A stretch of 20,325 bases of DNA from CAYYJM01 sp964471755 (GTDB taxonomy: Bacteria; Planctomycetota; Planctomycetia; Gemmatales; Gemmataceae). Position 1 is the stretch's first letter, and every line of letters starts with the position of its first letter. Below are positions 1 to 7,323 of the stretch, one piece after another. Position numbers and translations under genes: made by a program. The notes beneath the pieces are model-generated. The model was not told the origin of the DNA. It was given only the letters and a program-made list of their open reading frames with translations, and ran no database searches. The DNA lies in contig CAYYJM010000100.1 of the NCBI GenBank assembly GCA_964471755.1, forward strand, positions 1 through 20,325. The letters are read 5' to 3'.

Positions 1-435
1 TTCGAGCTGTCCGGTGATCTGGGCCTCCTCGACGAAGCGGGCCTTCTTGCCCGCATTGGCGTCGTCGAGCATGACCTTGACGGCGATCTCCCGACGGATG
101 TCGCGGTCGATGCCGCGCAGCACCGCCCCCATGCCGCCCCGAGCGATCTCCCTGTCGATGAGGTAGCGGCCGCGGCTCTGGCCGCCGTGGTCGATGAGGT
201 CGGCGACGGGCTTATCGCTGCCGTCATAGGCGACGGTGGCCGAGGCCAGCGAGCCGGCCCGTTCGCTGGCGTTGGTCGACTCGATCACCTGGGCCACGGG
301 GACGTTGGCCTCGATGCGTTGCGGTTGCGGCACCTGGAGCGGTGCCTTGCAGGTCGGACAGTGTGTGGAGCGCCCGGCGAACTCGTCCTTGACCTGGAAC
401 TTCATGCCGCAATCGAAACAGTAGAAGGTGATCAT
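1..435 (-). CDS. Hanks-type serine/threonine protein kinase with N-terminal zinc ribbon (partial, N-terminal 145 codons)
   Basis: Reading down the minus strand from ATG at 435, the frame stays open for exactly 145 codons to the window edge. A treble-clef-like zinc ribbon comes first (C6-x2-C9 and C26-x2-C29, the second as CPTC). A linker of about 55 residues follows, then the start of the kinase fold: the glycine-rich loop IARGGMGAV (97-105), the ATP-anchoring lysine in IAVK (K120), and the likely alpha-C glutamate in FVEEAQITGQLE (about E137). The catalytic loop and any transmembrane or sensor domain lie outside the window. The family phosphorylates Ser/Thr residues and is expanded in Planctomycetes. 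The ribosome binding site is weak (GAGAA, about 8 nt upstream). The gene follows the Wzc-like gene on the same strand after 93 bp, and a PP2C phosphatase that could oppose it lies about 5 kb away. Family call is secure; substrate unknown. Confidence 0.9.
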   Translation of the reverse strand, partial: MITFYCFDCGMKFQVKDEFAGRSTHCPTCKAPLQVPQPQRIEANVPVAQVIESTNASERAGSLASATVAYDGSDKPVADLIDHGGQSRGRYLIDREIARGGMGAVLRGIDRDIRREIAVKVMLDDANAGKKARFVEEAQITGQLE

Positions 436-503
436 GGCGAATGTTCTCAACGCCGATGAACCGCGTGAGGGTCGGCAGAACCGGTGCGTTCTTGCCCGGC
501 AGA

Positions 504-532
504 ATTGTACCCTCTGCCTCGACGCGAGTCAT
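504..532 (-). promoter_or_regulatory. Candidate sigma70-like promoter for the kinase gene
   Basis: On the minus strand the -35-like hexamer ATGACT (527-532) and the -10-like hexamer TACAAT (504-509) are 17 bp apart, in the short gap between the Wzc-like gene and the kinase. The -35 overlaps the last codons of the Wzc-like gene. Seen by eye only; the -35 is poor. Confidence 0.3.
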
Positions 533-2514
533 CCCACCAGTTCGCCCGGACTGGCCGTGTCCGTCTCCGGCTCGACGAGAACCAGACCGAGAATCGGCAC
601 GCGCAGGAGGTGAAGATGCCGACAGGCTGAATACGCGGCCCGCAGTCGCGTCTGATGGGCTCGCACTACCAGCACCGCCGCCTGGGACCGCGACGCCCAG
701 ACGCTCGCCTCCGGACAGGACTCCAGCGGCGGAGCATCGATCAGGATGATGTCGAATTGAGCCAGGACCGGCTCGAACAGCCGACCGGCCCACTCCTGCG
801 CCAGCGCCGCCCGTGCCTGCATATCGAGGTGTCCCGCCGGCAAAACACAGAGCCGACTGAAGCTCGTCGGCTGGACCACAGACACCAGATCCAGTTCACC
901 ACGGAGAACCTCGGACAGGCCGGGTTCGGGCGAAACCTGGAAGAGCCAGGCAAGGTTGGCCTGGGACAGAGAGGCATCGACGAGCAGCACCCGCTTGCCG
1001 CCGCGGGCCAGGCTACAGGCCAACTGCGTCGCCACGGTCGTCCGACCATCACCGACACCGGGACTGGTCACCAGTAGACGCACCGGGCCGGCCGGCAACT
1101 GCTTCAGGATCGGCCCCCGAATCCGATCGGCAGCCTCTTCCAGGCGAGCGACTTCCTTGCCGACCGTTCCCTCCGGCCGAATGCCGGGGATCGGCACCGC
1201 CTGGCAGGCGACCAGCGGCACCTCGCCCAGCAGCGGCAGTCCCGTCGTCTGGGTGAGTTCGGCGACGGAGCGAACCTTGCCGAACGCCTTCTGTCGGGCG
1301 ATGACCAGACCTCCCACGAACAGACCCGCCAGCAGGCTCACGCTGAACGTCACCACCCACCGCCGCAGAACGCCGACCGGATGGGTGACCTCACCGCGCA
1401 CCTCGAAACCGCCCGGCGTGCGATGGCCGTCCTGGAGGGCCCGGATATCCTCGACTCGTCGCCGTCGTTGGGCTTCCAGATGGGCCCGCTCGGTAGCTTG
1501 CTGTGGATCGACCGTCCGGGCCAGCGTCTGGACCGCCTCGAAATGCTTGTGGAACGTTTCCGCCATGCCCCGGGCGGCCTCCAGATCGGTGGTCAGCTTC
1601 GTGATCCGATCGCGCCGCTCGGCTTCCCGGCGGGCGGCCTCCTGCTCGGCGTGCGGACGCTCCAGACGCTGGCGGACCACGAGCAGAACCGAATCGGCCT
1701 CACGCAGCTGACCATCGAGTTCCCGCAAGGCGTTCTCACGCGTCTCGCCGACGGCCACCTTCTTGACCTGAGCCTGGTCCGCCCGGATGCGCTCGCGCCG
1801 CTTCATCCACTGCGCCCCTTGTGCGTCGTTCCGGAGCAGACGTTCGAGGTCGGCCGGAGCGAGCGGAGGAATCTCGGCGGGACCGGCCAGCCGGGCCTGG
1901 CTCAGTTGCGCTTCCAGTTCCCGACAGCGCTGGTCGGCCTGCTCCTGTGCCTCCCGGGCAGCCTGCAACACGGCCGGATCGCCAGCGAGAGACATCTGCC
2001 CGAGATTCGCCAGACGTGTATCGATCCGGGCCAGATCCTTGCGGTAATGGTCCAGGGTATGACCGCGTTGCGATTCCAGTTCGGCACGGTGATGAGCGAT
2101 GACCTGGCGAAGCCGCGTCTCCAGTGCCGCCGACTCGGGCCCTTGCAGACGGAGCTGGATCTCGCCCGGTTCACCGACTTCCGTGATGGTCATACCGTGA
2201 CCGCCCAGGCGGCGAAGACCGTGCAACTGGGCGGCCCGGTTCGCGTTCGGATCCTCGTTCGCGGGGTCGACGAAGACGGTCACCACGCTTTCGTAAGAAC
2301 GGGGCTGGTGGAATTCCAGATCCAGGCCGAGCAGGCCGGTGACGACCAGGGCGGCCCCCAGGGCCAGCGGCCAGCACGACAGCCAGGCCCGGCCCCAGCC
2401 CGGCGGTGGCGGAAGCGGCACGGCCGACTGAGTCACTGGCACCGGCCTCGATCCAGACGGCACAGGCCGTGCATCGGGTCGAGATGGTTCAACCTCCGTG
2501 ATGGGATGCGACAT
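529..2514 (-). CDS. Wzc/CpsCD-like polysaccharide co-polymerase with degenerate BY-kinase P-loop domain
   Basis: The 661 residues are laid out like bacterial tyrosine kinases of the Wzc type: a proline-rich cytoplasmic N-terminus, a first membrane segment (about 43-64), a large periplasmic part rich in charged coiled coil (about 130-365), a second membrane segment (about 386-405), then a cytoplasmic ParA/MinD-like nucleotide-binding domain. The Walker A is GVGDGRTT (486-493), so the invariant lysine is R491. The A' motif reads VDASLSQ where VDADLRxP is usual. Walker B is IILIDAPP (589-596). No tyrosine cluster is present at the C-terminus. Intact members control chain length and export of extracellular or capsular polysaccharide. 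Here kinase activity is doubtful, although a structural co-polymerase role remains plausible. ATG at 2514 has a modest GGAG site about 12 nt upstream. No glycosyltransferase or Wza-like gene is visible in the window, so the pathway is open. Confidence 0.8.
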   Translation of the reverse strand: MSHPITEVEPSRPDARPVPSGSRPVPVTQSAVPLPPPPGWGRAWLSCWPLALGAALVVTGLLGLDLEFHQPRSYESVVTVFVDPANEDPNANRAAQLHGLRRLGGHGMTITEVGEPGEIQLRLQGPESAALETRLRQVIAHHRAELESQRGHTLDHYRKDLARIDTRLANLGQMSLAGDPAVLQAAREAQEQADQRCRELEAQLSQARLAGPAEIPPLAPADLERLLRNDAQGAQWMKRRERIRADQAQVKKVAVGETRENALRELDGQLREADSVLLVVRQRLERPHAEQEAARREAERRDRITKLTTDLEAARGMAETFHKHFEAVQTLARTVDPQQATERAHLEAQRRRRVEDIRALQDGHRTPGGFEVRGEVTHPVGVLRRWVVTFSVSLLAGLFVGGLVIARQKAFGKVRSVAELTQTTGLPLLGEVPLVACQAVPIPGIRPEGTVGKEVARLEEAADRIRGPILKQLPAGPVRLLVTSPGVGDGRTTVATQLACSLARGGKRVLLVDASLSQANLAWLFQVSPEPGLSEVLRGELDLVSVVQPTSFSRLCVLPAGHLDMQARAALAQEWAGRLFEPVLAQFDIILIDAPPLESCPEASVWASRSQAAVLVVRAHQTRLRAAYSACRHLHLLRVPILGLVLVEPETDTASPGELVG

Positions 2515-2580
2515 GGGGTGGGGTTCTCCGCTCGCTCGTCGGCCCGGCGACCCTCACGGCACGCCTGTGGCACCATTAAT

Positions 2581-2610
2581 CGTATAGCTCGAAATTGGGC
2601 CTCACGCCAA
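2581..2610 (-). promoter_or_regulatory. Candidate promoter for the Wzc-like gene
   Basis: TTGGCG (2605-2610) and TATACG (2581-2586) lie 18 bp apart on the minus strand, each matching four of six consensus bases. They would give a leader of about 60 nt ahead of ATG 2514. The 293-bp divergent gap to glgB otherwise holds only a weak plus-strand candidate, TTGTCC-17-GATCAT (2731-2759). Confidence 0.35.
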
Positions 2611-2807
2611 TGACTGCTGGCACGGTTGACCGGGTCATGCCGTCGGCGTCGGTGCAGAGCGATTGCTCCGGGGATGGCGAATCGCCCGCCGGCAAAGTCT
2701 TCCCAGGCGCGCCGATTTGCCCCGTCCCCCTTGTCCGGGATGCGCCTTTCTGTGATCATCCATTCAGAGTTGCGCGCGTGTGCCTGTCTCGGGTTGGAGG
2801 TCCCCCC

Positions 2808-4730
2808 ATGATCACGACGGATTCGTCGCCGTTGGTTTCTGCTCTCCCAACGTTTTACCAGGGGCCCAGCGGGCCGACCCTGCTCACCGGAGAGGACCTC
2901 TACCTGTTCAACGAGGGGAGCCATTTCCAGCTGCATGAGAAGCTCGGCGCTCATCCGTTGACTGTCCACGGTGTGCCGGGCACCTACTTCGCCGTCTGGG
3001 CTCCCAGTGCCGAGCGGGTGGCGGTCGTGGGCGACTTCAACGGCTGGGACCGCGACGCCTTTCTGCTCAACGGTCGGGACCACTCCGGCATCTGGGAAGG
3101 CTTCATCCCCGGTGCCGAGCGCGGCCAGCTCTACAAGTACCACATCCAGTCGCGCTACCTCGGCTACCAGAGCGAACGGGCTGATCCCTTTGGCTTCTTT
3201 CATCAGAAGCCGCCCAGCACCGCCTCGCGCATCTGGACGCTGGAATACGACTGGAACGACACCGACTGGCTCGGCCAGCGTCAGGCCCGGCAACGCCTGG
3301 ACGCGCCGATCAGCATCTACGAGATGCACCTCGGGTCCTGGCGGCGCAAGGGCGACGAGGACAACCGCTTCCTGACCTACCGCGAGATGGCTCCACTCGT
3401 CGCCGAGTACGTCCAGTACATGGGCTACACGCACGTCGAGCTGCTGCCGATCACTGAGTTTCCCTACGACCCGTCGTGGGGGTATCAGGTCACCGGCTAT
3501 TACGCTCCGACCTCGCGGTTCGGCACGCCCCAGGACTTCATGTACTTCATCGATTACCTGCATCAGCACGGCATCGGCGTCATTCTCGACTGGGTGCCAT
3601 CGCACTTCCCGACCGACGGCCACGCTCTGAAATACTTCGATGGCACGCATCTGTACGAGCATGCCGACGACCGCCAGGGTATGCACCGCGACTGGAACAC
3701 GGCCATCTTCAACTATGGCCGACATGAGGTCGCCAGCTTCCTCACTTCCAACGCTCTGTTCTGGCTGGAGAAGTATCACATCGATGGCCTGCGCGTCGAT
3801 GCCGTCGCCTCGATGCTCTACCTCGACTATTCGCGTCAGGAAGGGGATTGGGTTCCGAACAAGTACGGCGGTCGGGAGAACCTCGAAGCGATGGGTTTCC
3901 TTCGCCGACTCAACGAGACGGTCTATTCGCGCTTCCCGGCGACACTCATGATCGCCGAGGAGTCCACGGCCTGGTCGGGCGTCTCGCGACCGACCTACGT
4001 CGGCGGCCTCGGTTTCGGCTAGAAGTGNNNNNNNNNNGTCCACCGCAAGCACCATCACAATGAGTTGACGTTCCGCATGCTCTACGCCTGGACGGAGAAC
4101 TTCGTCCTGGCCCTGTCGCACGATGAGGTCGTTCACGGCAAGGGGTCGCTGATCAGCCGGATGCCGGGCGACTGGTGGCAGCAGTTCGCCAACCTGCGGC
4201 TGCTGCTGGCGTGGATGACGGCCCAGCCGGGCAAGAAGCTGCTGTTCATGGGCGGGGAGTTCGGCCAGTTCGCCGAGTGGAGCCATGACCAGAGCCTGGA
4301 CTGGCACCTGCTCGACTATCCGACGCACCGCGGCACTCAGTTGCTGGCCCGCGATCTGAATCGGTTCTACCGTCATGAGCCGGCCATGCATCAGCTCGAC
4401 TGCGACCCGGCCGGCTTCGAGTGGGTGGACGTCGGCGACTGGGAGCAGAGCGTGCTGTCGCTGATCCGGCGTGGTCGGAATCGCTCGCGGGTCATCCTGG
4501 CCGTGGCCAATTTCACGCCGGTGGTACGGCAGAATTATCGGATCGGCGTCCCGTTCGCCGGCCACTGGCGCGAACTGCTCAACACGGACGGCAAGGAGTA
4601 CGGCGGCAGCGGCGTGGGCAACCTGGGTGGAGCCTGGGCCGAGCCGACACCGTGGCAGAATCGGCCGTGGTCGATCAACGTGACGCTGCCGCCGCTGGGC
4701 ATGATCTTCTTCGTGGGCACGGAAGCGTGA
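2808..4730 (+). CDS. glgB: 1,4-alpha-glucan branching enzyme, interrupted by an in-frame TAG and an assembly gap
   Basis: GlgB (GH13) transfers alpha-1,4 glucan segments to alpha-1,6 branch points in glycogen synthesis. An N-terminal CBM48 domain (FAVWAPSAERVAVVGDFNGW, about 61-80) leads into a GH13 barrel. The nucleophile is D331 in GLRVDAVAS and the acid/base is E384 in MIAEES, with the 53-residue spacing known from the E. coli enzyme. After the gap come VHRKHHHNELTF, LSHDEVVHGK and LDWHLL, then the C-terminal beta domain. The first stretch ends at a TAG (4020-4022) inside the motif GLGFG-x-KW, immediately before ten Ns (4028-4037). By comparison with E. coli about 16 residues belong there, so the gap hides more sequence than ten bases. 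The frame resumes at 4038. The stop is most likely an error at a contig end, leaving one intact gene of about 650 residues. GGAGG at 2796-2800 fixes the start; an upstream in-frame extension to 2595 has no family similarity. Confidence 0.93.
4028..4037. other. Assembly gap (10 N) inside glgB
   Basis: Ten consecutive Ns follow the codons for GFG-stop-KW. The conserved GlgB segment expected here is about 48 nt, so the run of Ns is probably a placeholder of arbitrary length. The TAG at 4020-4022, only 5 nt before the Ns, should be treated as suspect. Confidence 0.97.
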
Positions 4731-4764
4731 TCTTGGCGCGTCGGCCGCTGGTCCGGCAGGAGTG

Positions 4765-5433
4765 TCATCGCCCTGTCATCTGCCGGGCCAGGGTGCTGTT
4801 CGCGTCGGCGAGGCGGGCCAGCGACTCGGTCGCTTTCACCTTGGTTTCGTCGAAGCCGGCGCGACGGAGATAGATCCGGGCCAGCGCCTCCGGCTCGGCC
4901 GGCGTGCGCGGTGCCTTCGCGGCCTTCTCCGCCTGGGCCAACTCCATCATCCGGGTGCCGTCTGGCGAACCGAAACTACCGCTGTGATCGTTCCCGACCG
5001 GCACATCCTCCGGCAGGTGGCGTGGCAGGGATCGGCTCACGGTCGTGCCACCAAGGATCTCACGCTCAGCGATGATCCGGCCGAGTTCCAGCGCGAGCAG
5101 TGCGGCCAACTGATCATCGTTCGGGCACTTCTTGACGAGGCCCTCGGAGATGTAGATTTCTTCGACGCCGCGGTGGAATAGTTCCTCCTGCGGTACGCCG
5201 ATTGTGGTGAACGTGGGTCGCACGCCCAGAGAGCGGTTTCCGGCAACGACCTGCCGACCGACGACGATGACACGCTTGGCGACGGCCTCGGTCGCCGGAG
5301 CCCGCTGGATCGGCTTGGCCGCCAGACGCTGGATCTCGGCATTATCGCTGGGCACCAGGGCCAGCTGCGCCGTCTCGGGAAGACAACCGACCAGACCGAT
5401 CAGCAGCCCGGCCGCCAGGATTCGTCCAGGCAT
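4765..5433 (-). CDS. Lipoprotein, M48-peptidase-like with lost metal site
   Basis: The 222-residue product starts at ATG 5433, which has GGAGGGG 7 nt upstream; a longer frame to 5478 only adds translation of that site. A signal sequence ends in the lipobox LVGC (14-17), so C17 is probably lipidated. The body follows the layout of M48 metallopeptidases: EEIYISEGLV (91-100), DQLAALLALELGR (107-119) and EPEALARIYLRRAGFD (180-195). In active relatives the middle block reads like DQLAAVLGHELGH. Here both zinc-binding histidines of HExxH are replaced (L115 and R119), while the central glutamate and the later E180 region survive. It is thus probably a non-catalytic scaffold or binding protein. It lies 87 bp downstream of the PP2C gene on the same strand and converges on glgB with 34 bp between them. 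Alternative: an unrelated lipoprotein with chance similarity. Confidence 0.75.
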   Translation of the reverse strand: MPGRILAAGLLIGLVGCLPETAQLALVPSDNAEIQRLAAKPIQRAPATEAVAKRVIVVGRQVVAGNRSLGVRPTFTTIGVPQEELFHRGVEEIYISEGLVKKCPNDDQLAALLALELGRIIAEREILGGTTVSRSLPRHLPEDVPVGNDHSGSFGSPDGTRMMELAQAEKAAKAPRTPAEPEALARIYLRRAGFDETKVKATESLARLADANSTLARQMTGR

Positions 5434-5520
5434 GGCATTCCCCCTCCAACCATCCGAATGGTGTGTGAGAGGAGCCATAACAAGGCCGACGAAAAGATTC
5501 CAGGCGAGAACGAGCCGGCC

Positions 5521-6282
5521 TTACTTCGCGTCAACGACATCGATGACGACGCAGGAGACGTTGTCACGCGAGCCGGATTCGAGGGCGAAGTGGACCAGTC
5601 CCTCGGCGCAGGCCTGCGGATCGGGTTTGTCCTGCATGAAGGTACTCATCGCGTCATCGGGAACGACACCACAGAGGCCATCGGTGCAGAGCAGGTAGCG
5701 GTCGCCGACCTGGAGCTGAACGACCTTGACGTCGGGTCCTTCGCCGACCTCGTCGGAGCCGAGATACTTCCACAGGACGTTACGGAATTTGTGCGTCTTG
5801 GCCTCGGCCGGAGTGATCGTCTTGGCCTCGACCAGGGCCTGGGCGATCGAGTGATCCACGGTCAGTTGGTCGATCTTCTTGCCGCGAAGGTGGTAAACCC
5901 GACTATCGCCCAGACCGGCGACATAGAGCAGCGAACTGCCCTTGCGCCACAGGGCCAGAACGATCGTCGTGCCCATGTTCTTCAGTTCGCGATCGAGGCG
6001 AGCGAGGGCCTTGATTTCCTCGTTGGCCTGGACGACGGCCCGGCGGATGATCGCCTTGGTTTCCTCGTTGCCGACGACACCGTTGATGTAGCGTTTGAGT
6101 TCGCGCGGAATGATCTCGACGGACCGCTTGCTGGCGACCTCGCCGGCCGCCTGGCCGCCCATGCCGTCAGCGACGAGGCAGACGGTCATGTCGGGGAACA
6201 ACTTGACGTCGATGGCGTCCTCGTTGTTCTCGCGGTAGTTGCCCTGGTGAGTAAACTTGCCGATGTTCATCGCAAGGGCCAT
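5521..6282 (-). CDS. PP2C-family serine/threonine phosphatase
   Basis: The 253 residues form a complete, soluble PPM/PP2C domain with no signal peptide or membrane segment. Its metal-binding and core motifs appear in order: RENNEDAI (17-24), VADGMGG (37-43), GLGDSRVYHLRG, the DHS motif after QLTV, LLCTDGLCGVV, and DNVSCVVIDV near the C-terminus. The family uses two Mn/Mg ions to remove phosphate from Ser/Thr and usually opposes Hanks-type kinases; one such kinase begins at 435. The chosen ATG at 6282 has GAGGTGG about 5 nt upstream. A second ATG at 6270 would also keep the whole domain. The longer in-frame extension to 6393 shows no family similarity. Upstream, 5'-TTGCTC-17-TATACT (6455-6483) is a reasonable promoter. 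The degenerate M48 lipoprotein gene follows after 87 bp. Confidence 0.93.
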   Translation of the reverse strand: MALAMNIGKFTHQGNYRENNEDAIDVKLFPDMTVCLVADGMGGQAAGEVASKRSVEIIPRELKRYINGVVGNEETKAIIRRAVVQANEEIKALARLDRELKNMGTTIVLALWRKGSSLLYVAGLGDSRVYHLRGKKIDQLTVDHSIAQALVEAKTITPAEAKTHKFRNVLWKYLGSDEVGEGPDVKVVQLQVGDRYLLCTDGLCGVVPDDAMSTFMQDKPDPQACAEGLVHFALESGSRDNVSCVVIDVVDAK

Positions 6283-6454
6283 GGAGCCACCTCGTCCCAC
6301 CTGCGAACCTTGTCGATCACCCCGTACTTGTTCATCCGACGGATGCAGTCGCGGGGTGCCTGGGAACAGGCCTTTGCACCACCTGTAGCCCATGGTATCG
6401 CTTTCGTGCCGGATTACCAGCGCAACCCGTGACGGGGCTCACCTGAGCTAATGC

Positions 6455-6483
6455 AGTATAGACCACCCCCTCGCCGGGAGCAA
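6455..6483 (-). promoter_or_regulatory. Candidate promoter for the PP2C gene
   Basis: TTGCTC (6478-6483) and TATACT (6455-6460) are 17 bp apart on the minus strand. The -10 matches five of six bases and the -35 keeps TTG. It would give a leader of about 165 nt. Confidence 0.45.
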
Positions 6484-6511
6484 ACGACGGGCCGACCGTT
6501 CCGAGCCCTGC

Positions 6512-6541
6512 TTGACCCCGCGCGCCGGCACGATCTATAAT
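6512..6541 (+). promoter_or_regulatory. Strong sigma70-like promoter for the DUF151 gene
   Basis: TTGACC (6512-6517) and a perfect TATAAT (6536-6541) are separated by 18 bp, the closest match to the housekeeping consensus in the window. Initiation near 6548 gives a leader of about 69 nt before GTG 6617. Confidence 0.75.
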
Positions 6542-6616
6542 CGACACAGCATTCGCGTGACCGTCGGCTTGATCCGGCTGACTTGATCCGCGAGCGTTGG
6601 CGAAAGCGAGGCTCCT

Positions 6617-7015
6617 GTGCCGGTCCAGATGGAACTGAAGCGCATCATCATCAGCGAGATCAATGATCAGCAGGTGATTGTGCTGAAGGAAGTGGAGGGC
6701 GAACGCAGCTTCTCCATCATGATCGGTATTTTCGAGGCGACCAGCATCGAGCGTCGCGTCAAGAAGCAGCCAACGCCTCGGCCGTTGACCCATGATCTGG
6801 TCGCCAACGTGATCGAGCAGATGGGCGGCGACCTGTCCGACATCTACATCAGCGAGCTGCGCGAACACACCTACTTCGCCAAGCTGCGCATCAAGTACAA
6901 CGGCGAACTGATCGATGTCGATTGTCGGCCCAGCGACGCCATCGCCCTGGCCGTCACGGCGAACGTGCCGATCTACGTCGCCGAGGACGTTCTCGACGAG
7001 GTTTCCAGCGAGTAA
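6617..7015 (+). CDS. DUF151 / bifunctional nuclease (BFN) family protein
   Basis: The 132-residue protein carries the whole DUF151 domain. Visible family blocks are the start MELKRIIISE, SIMIGIFEATSI (33-44), RPLTHDLV (55-62) and DCRPSDAIALA (102-112). Plant members have been reported to have DNase and RNase activity, and bacterial members are widespread with poorly defined roles; a nuclease function here is inferred from family only. The GTG start at 6617 is supported by GAGG at 6608-6611 and by alignment of MELKR close to the N-terminus; an ATG four codons later is possible. It is cytosolic, with no signal or membrane segment. A hairpin follows 18 nt after the stop. The gene stands alone with its own strong promoter, which fits steady housekeeping expression. 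Confidence 0.9.
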   Translation: MPVQMELKRIIISEINDQQVIVLKEVEGERSFSIMIGIFEATSIERRVKKQPTPRPLTHDLVANVIEQMGGDLSDIYISELREHTYFAKLRIKYNGELIDVDCRPSDAIALAVTANVPIYVAEDVLDEVSSE

Positions 7016-7033
7016 ACCGTCGTCGAGAGCGGG

Positions 7034-7055
7034 GCAGCGCTCCTCGGGGCGCTGC
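7034..7055 (+). terminator. Candidate terminator hairpin after DUF151
   Basis: GCAGCGC (7034-7040) and GCGCTGC (7049-7055) form a perfect 7-bp stem with an 8-nt loop. CCCCCTTTCT follows shortly, a weak pyrimidine tract rather than a true U-run. Position 18 nt past the stop suits a terminator. Confidence 0.45.
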
Positions 7056-7079
7056 GATTGCCCCCTTTCTCGGGATGGC

Positions 7080-7197
7080 TAGAGATGTGGGGTGGGCGGG
7101 AGCGCCACCGACCCCTTATCGCCACATCAGGCCGGAACAGCGCAGGCCTCGACACGTTCCCGGCTTCAGTGGCGTTCCCGCCCACCCGACATCTCTA
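7080..7197. repeat. 118-bp imperfect palindrome with 29-nt arms
   Basis: The arms at 7080-7108 and 7169-7197 pair at 27 of 29 positions by Watson-Crick rules, with one G-T pair and one mismatch. The 60-nt centre contains a nested stem: GCCGGAAC (7131-7138) against GTTCCCGGC (7156-7164). The whole unit could fold into one long branched hairpin in either RNA strand. It has no coding content and lacks obvious flanking target duplications. It may be a MITE-like element, a structured RNA or an extended terminator. Confidence 0.8.
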
Positions 7198-7238
7198 CAT
7201 CTCGCAACGACCGGGATGCCTCTGTTCGACCTGGTCGC

Positions 7239-7267
7239 TTGCGGAGCCGGGCGATTGGCCTTATAGT
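7239..7267 (+). promoter_or_regulatory. Candidate promoter for the Gfo/Idh/MocA gene
   Basis: TTGCGG (7239-7244) and TATAGT (7262-7267) are exactly 17 bp apart. The -10 matches five of six bases. The leader would be about 50 nt, with GAGG (7313-7316) as ribosome binding site before ATG 7324. Confidence 0.55.
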
Positions 7268-7323
7268 CATCACCGGTTCCCTCCCGGCTATTCCGGAGTG
7301 GTATCACCCTTGAGGCACGGCGC

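Larger units (their letters stand above)
6283..6616. other. Divergent intergenic region between PP2C and DUF151 genes
   Basis: This 334-bp stretch holds one promoter candidate for each direction (6455-6483 minus, 6512-6541 plus) and no convincing gene. The PP2C side would carry a long leader of about 165 nt, which contains a 22-codon frame (6267-6335) overlapping the phosphatase start but lacking a ribosome binding site. Confidence 0.6.
7016..7323. other. Intergenic region between DUF151 and Gfo/Idh/MocA genes
   Basis: The 308 bp contain no supportable gene. They hold a short hairpin after the DUF151 stop (7034-7055), a 118-bp near-perfect palindrome (7080-7197) and a promoter candidate for the downstream gene (7239-7267). 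Short frames crossing the palindrome are by-products of its two arms. Confidence 0.7.

Noticed and set aside
2595..2807. N-terminal extension of glgB
   Set aside because: Open frame only; the family-like sequence begins at 2808, which has a good ribosome binding site.
2433..4565. Very long minus-strand frame opposite glgB
   Set aside because: It is a shadow of the GC-rich glgB coding frame, crosses the assembly gap and the Wzc-like start, and shows no family similarity.
6267..6335. 22-codon frame overlapping the PP2C start, possible leader peptide
   Set aside because: The overlap with an alternative ATG at 6270 is suggestive of coupling, but there is no ribosome binding site and no further support.
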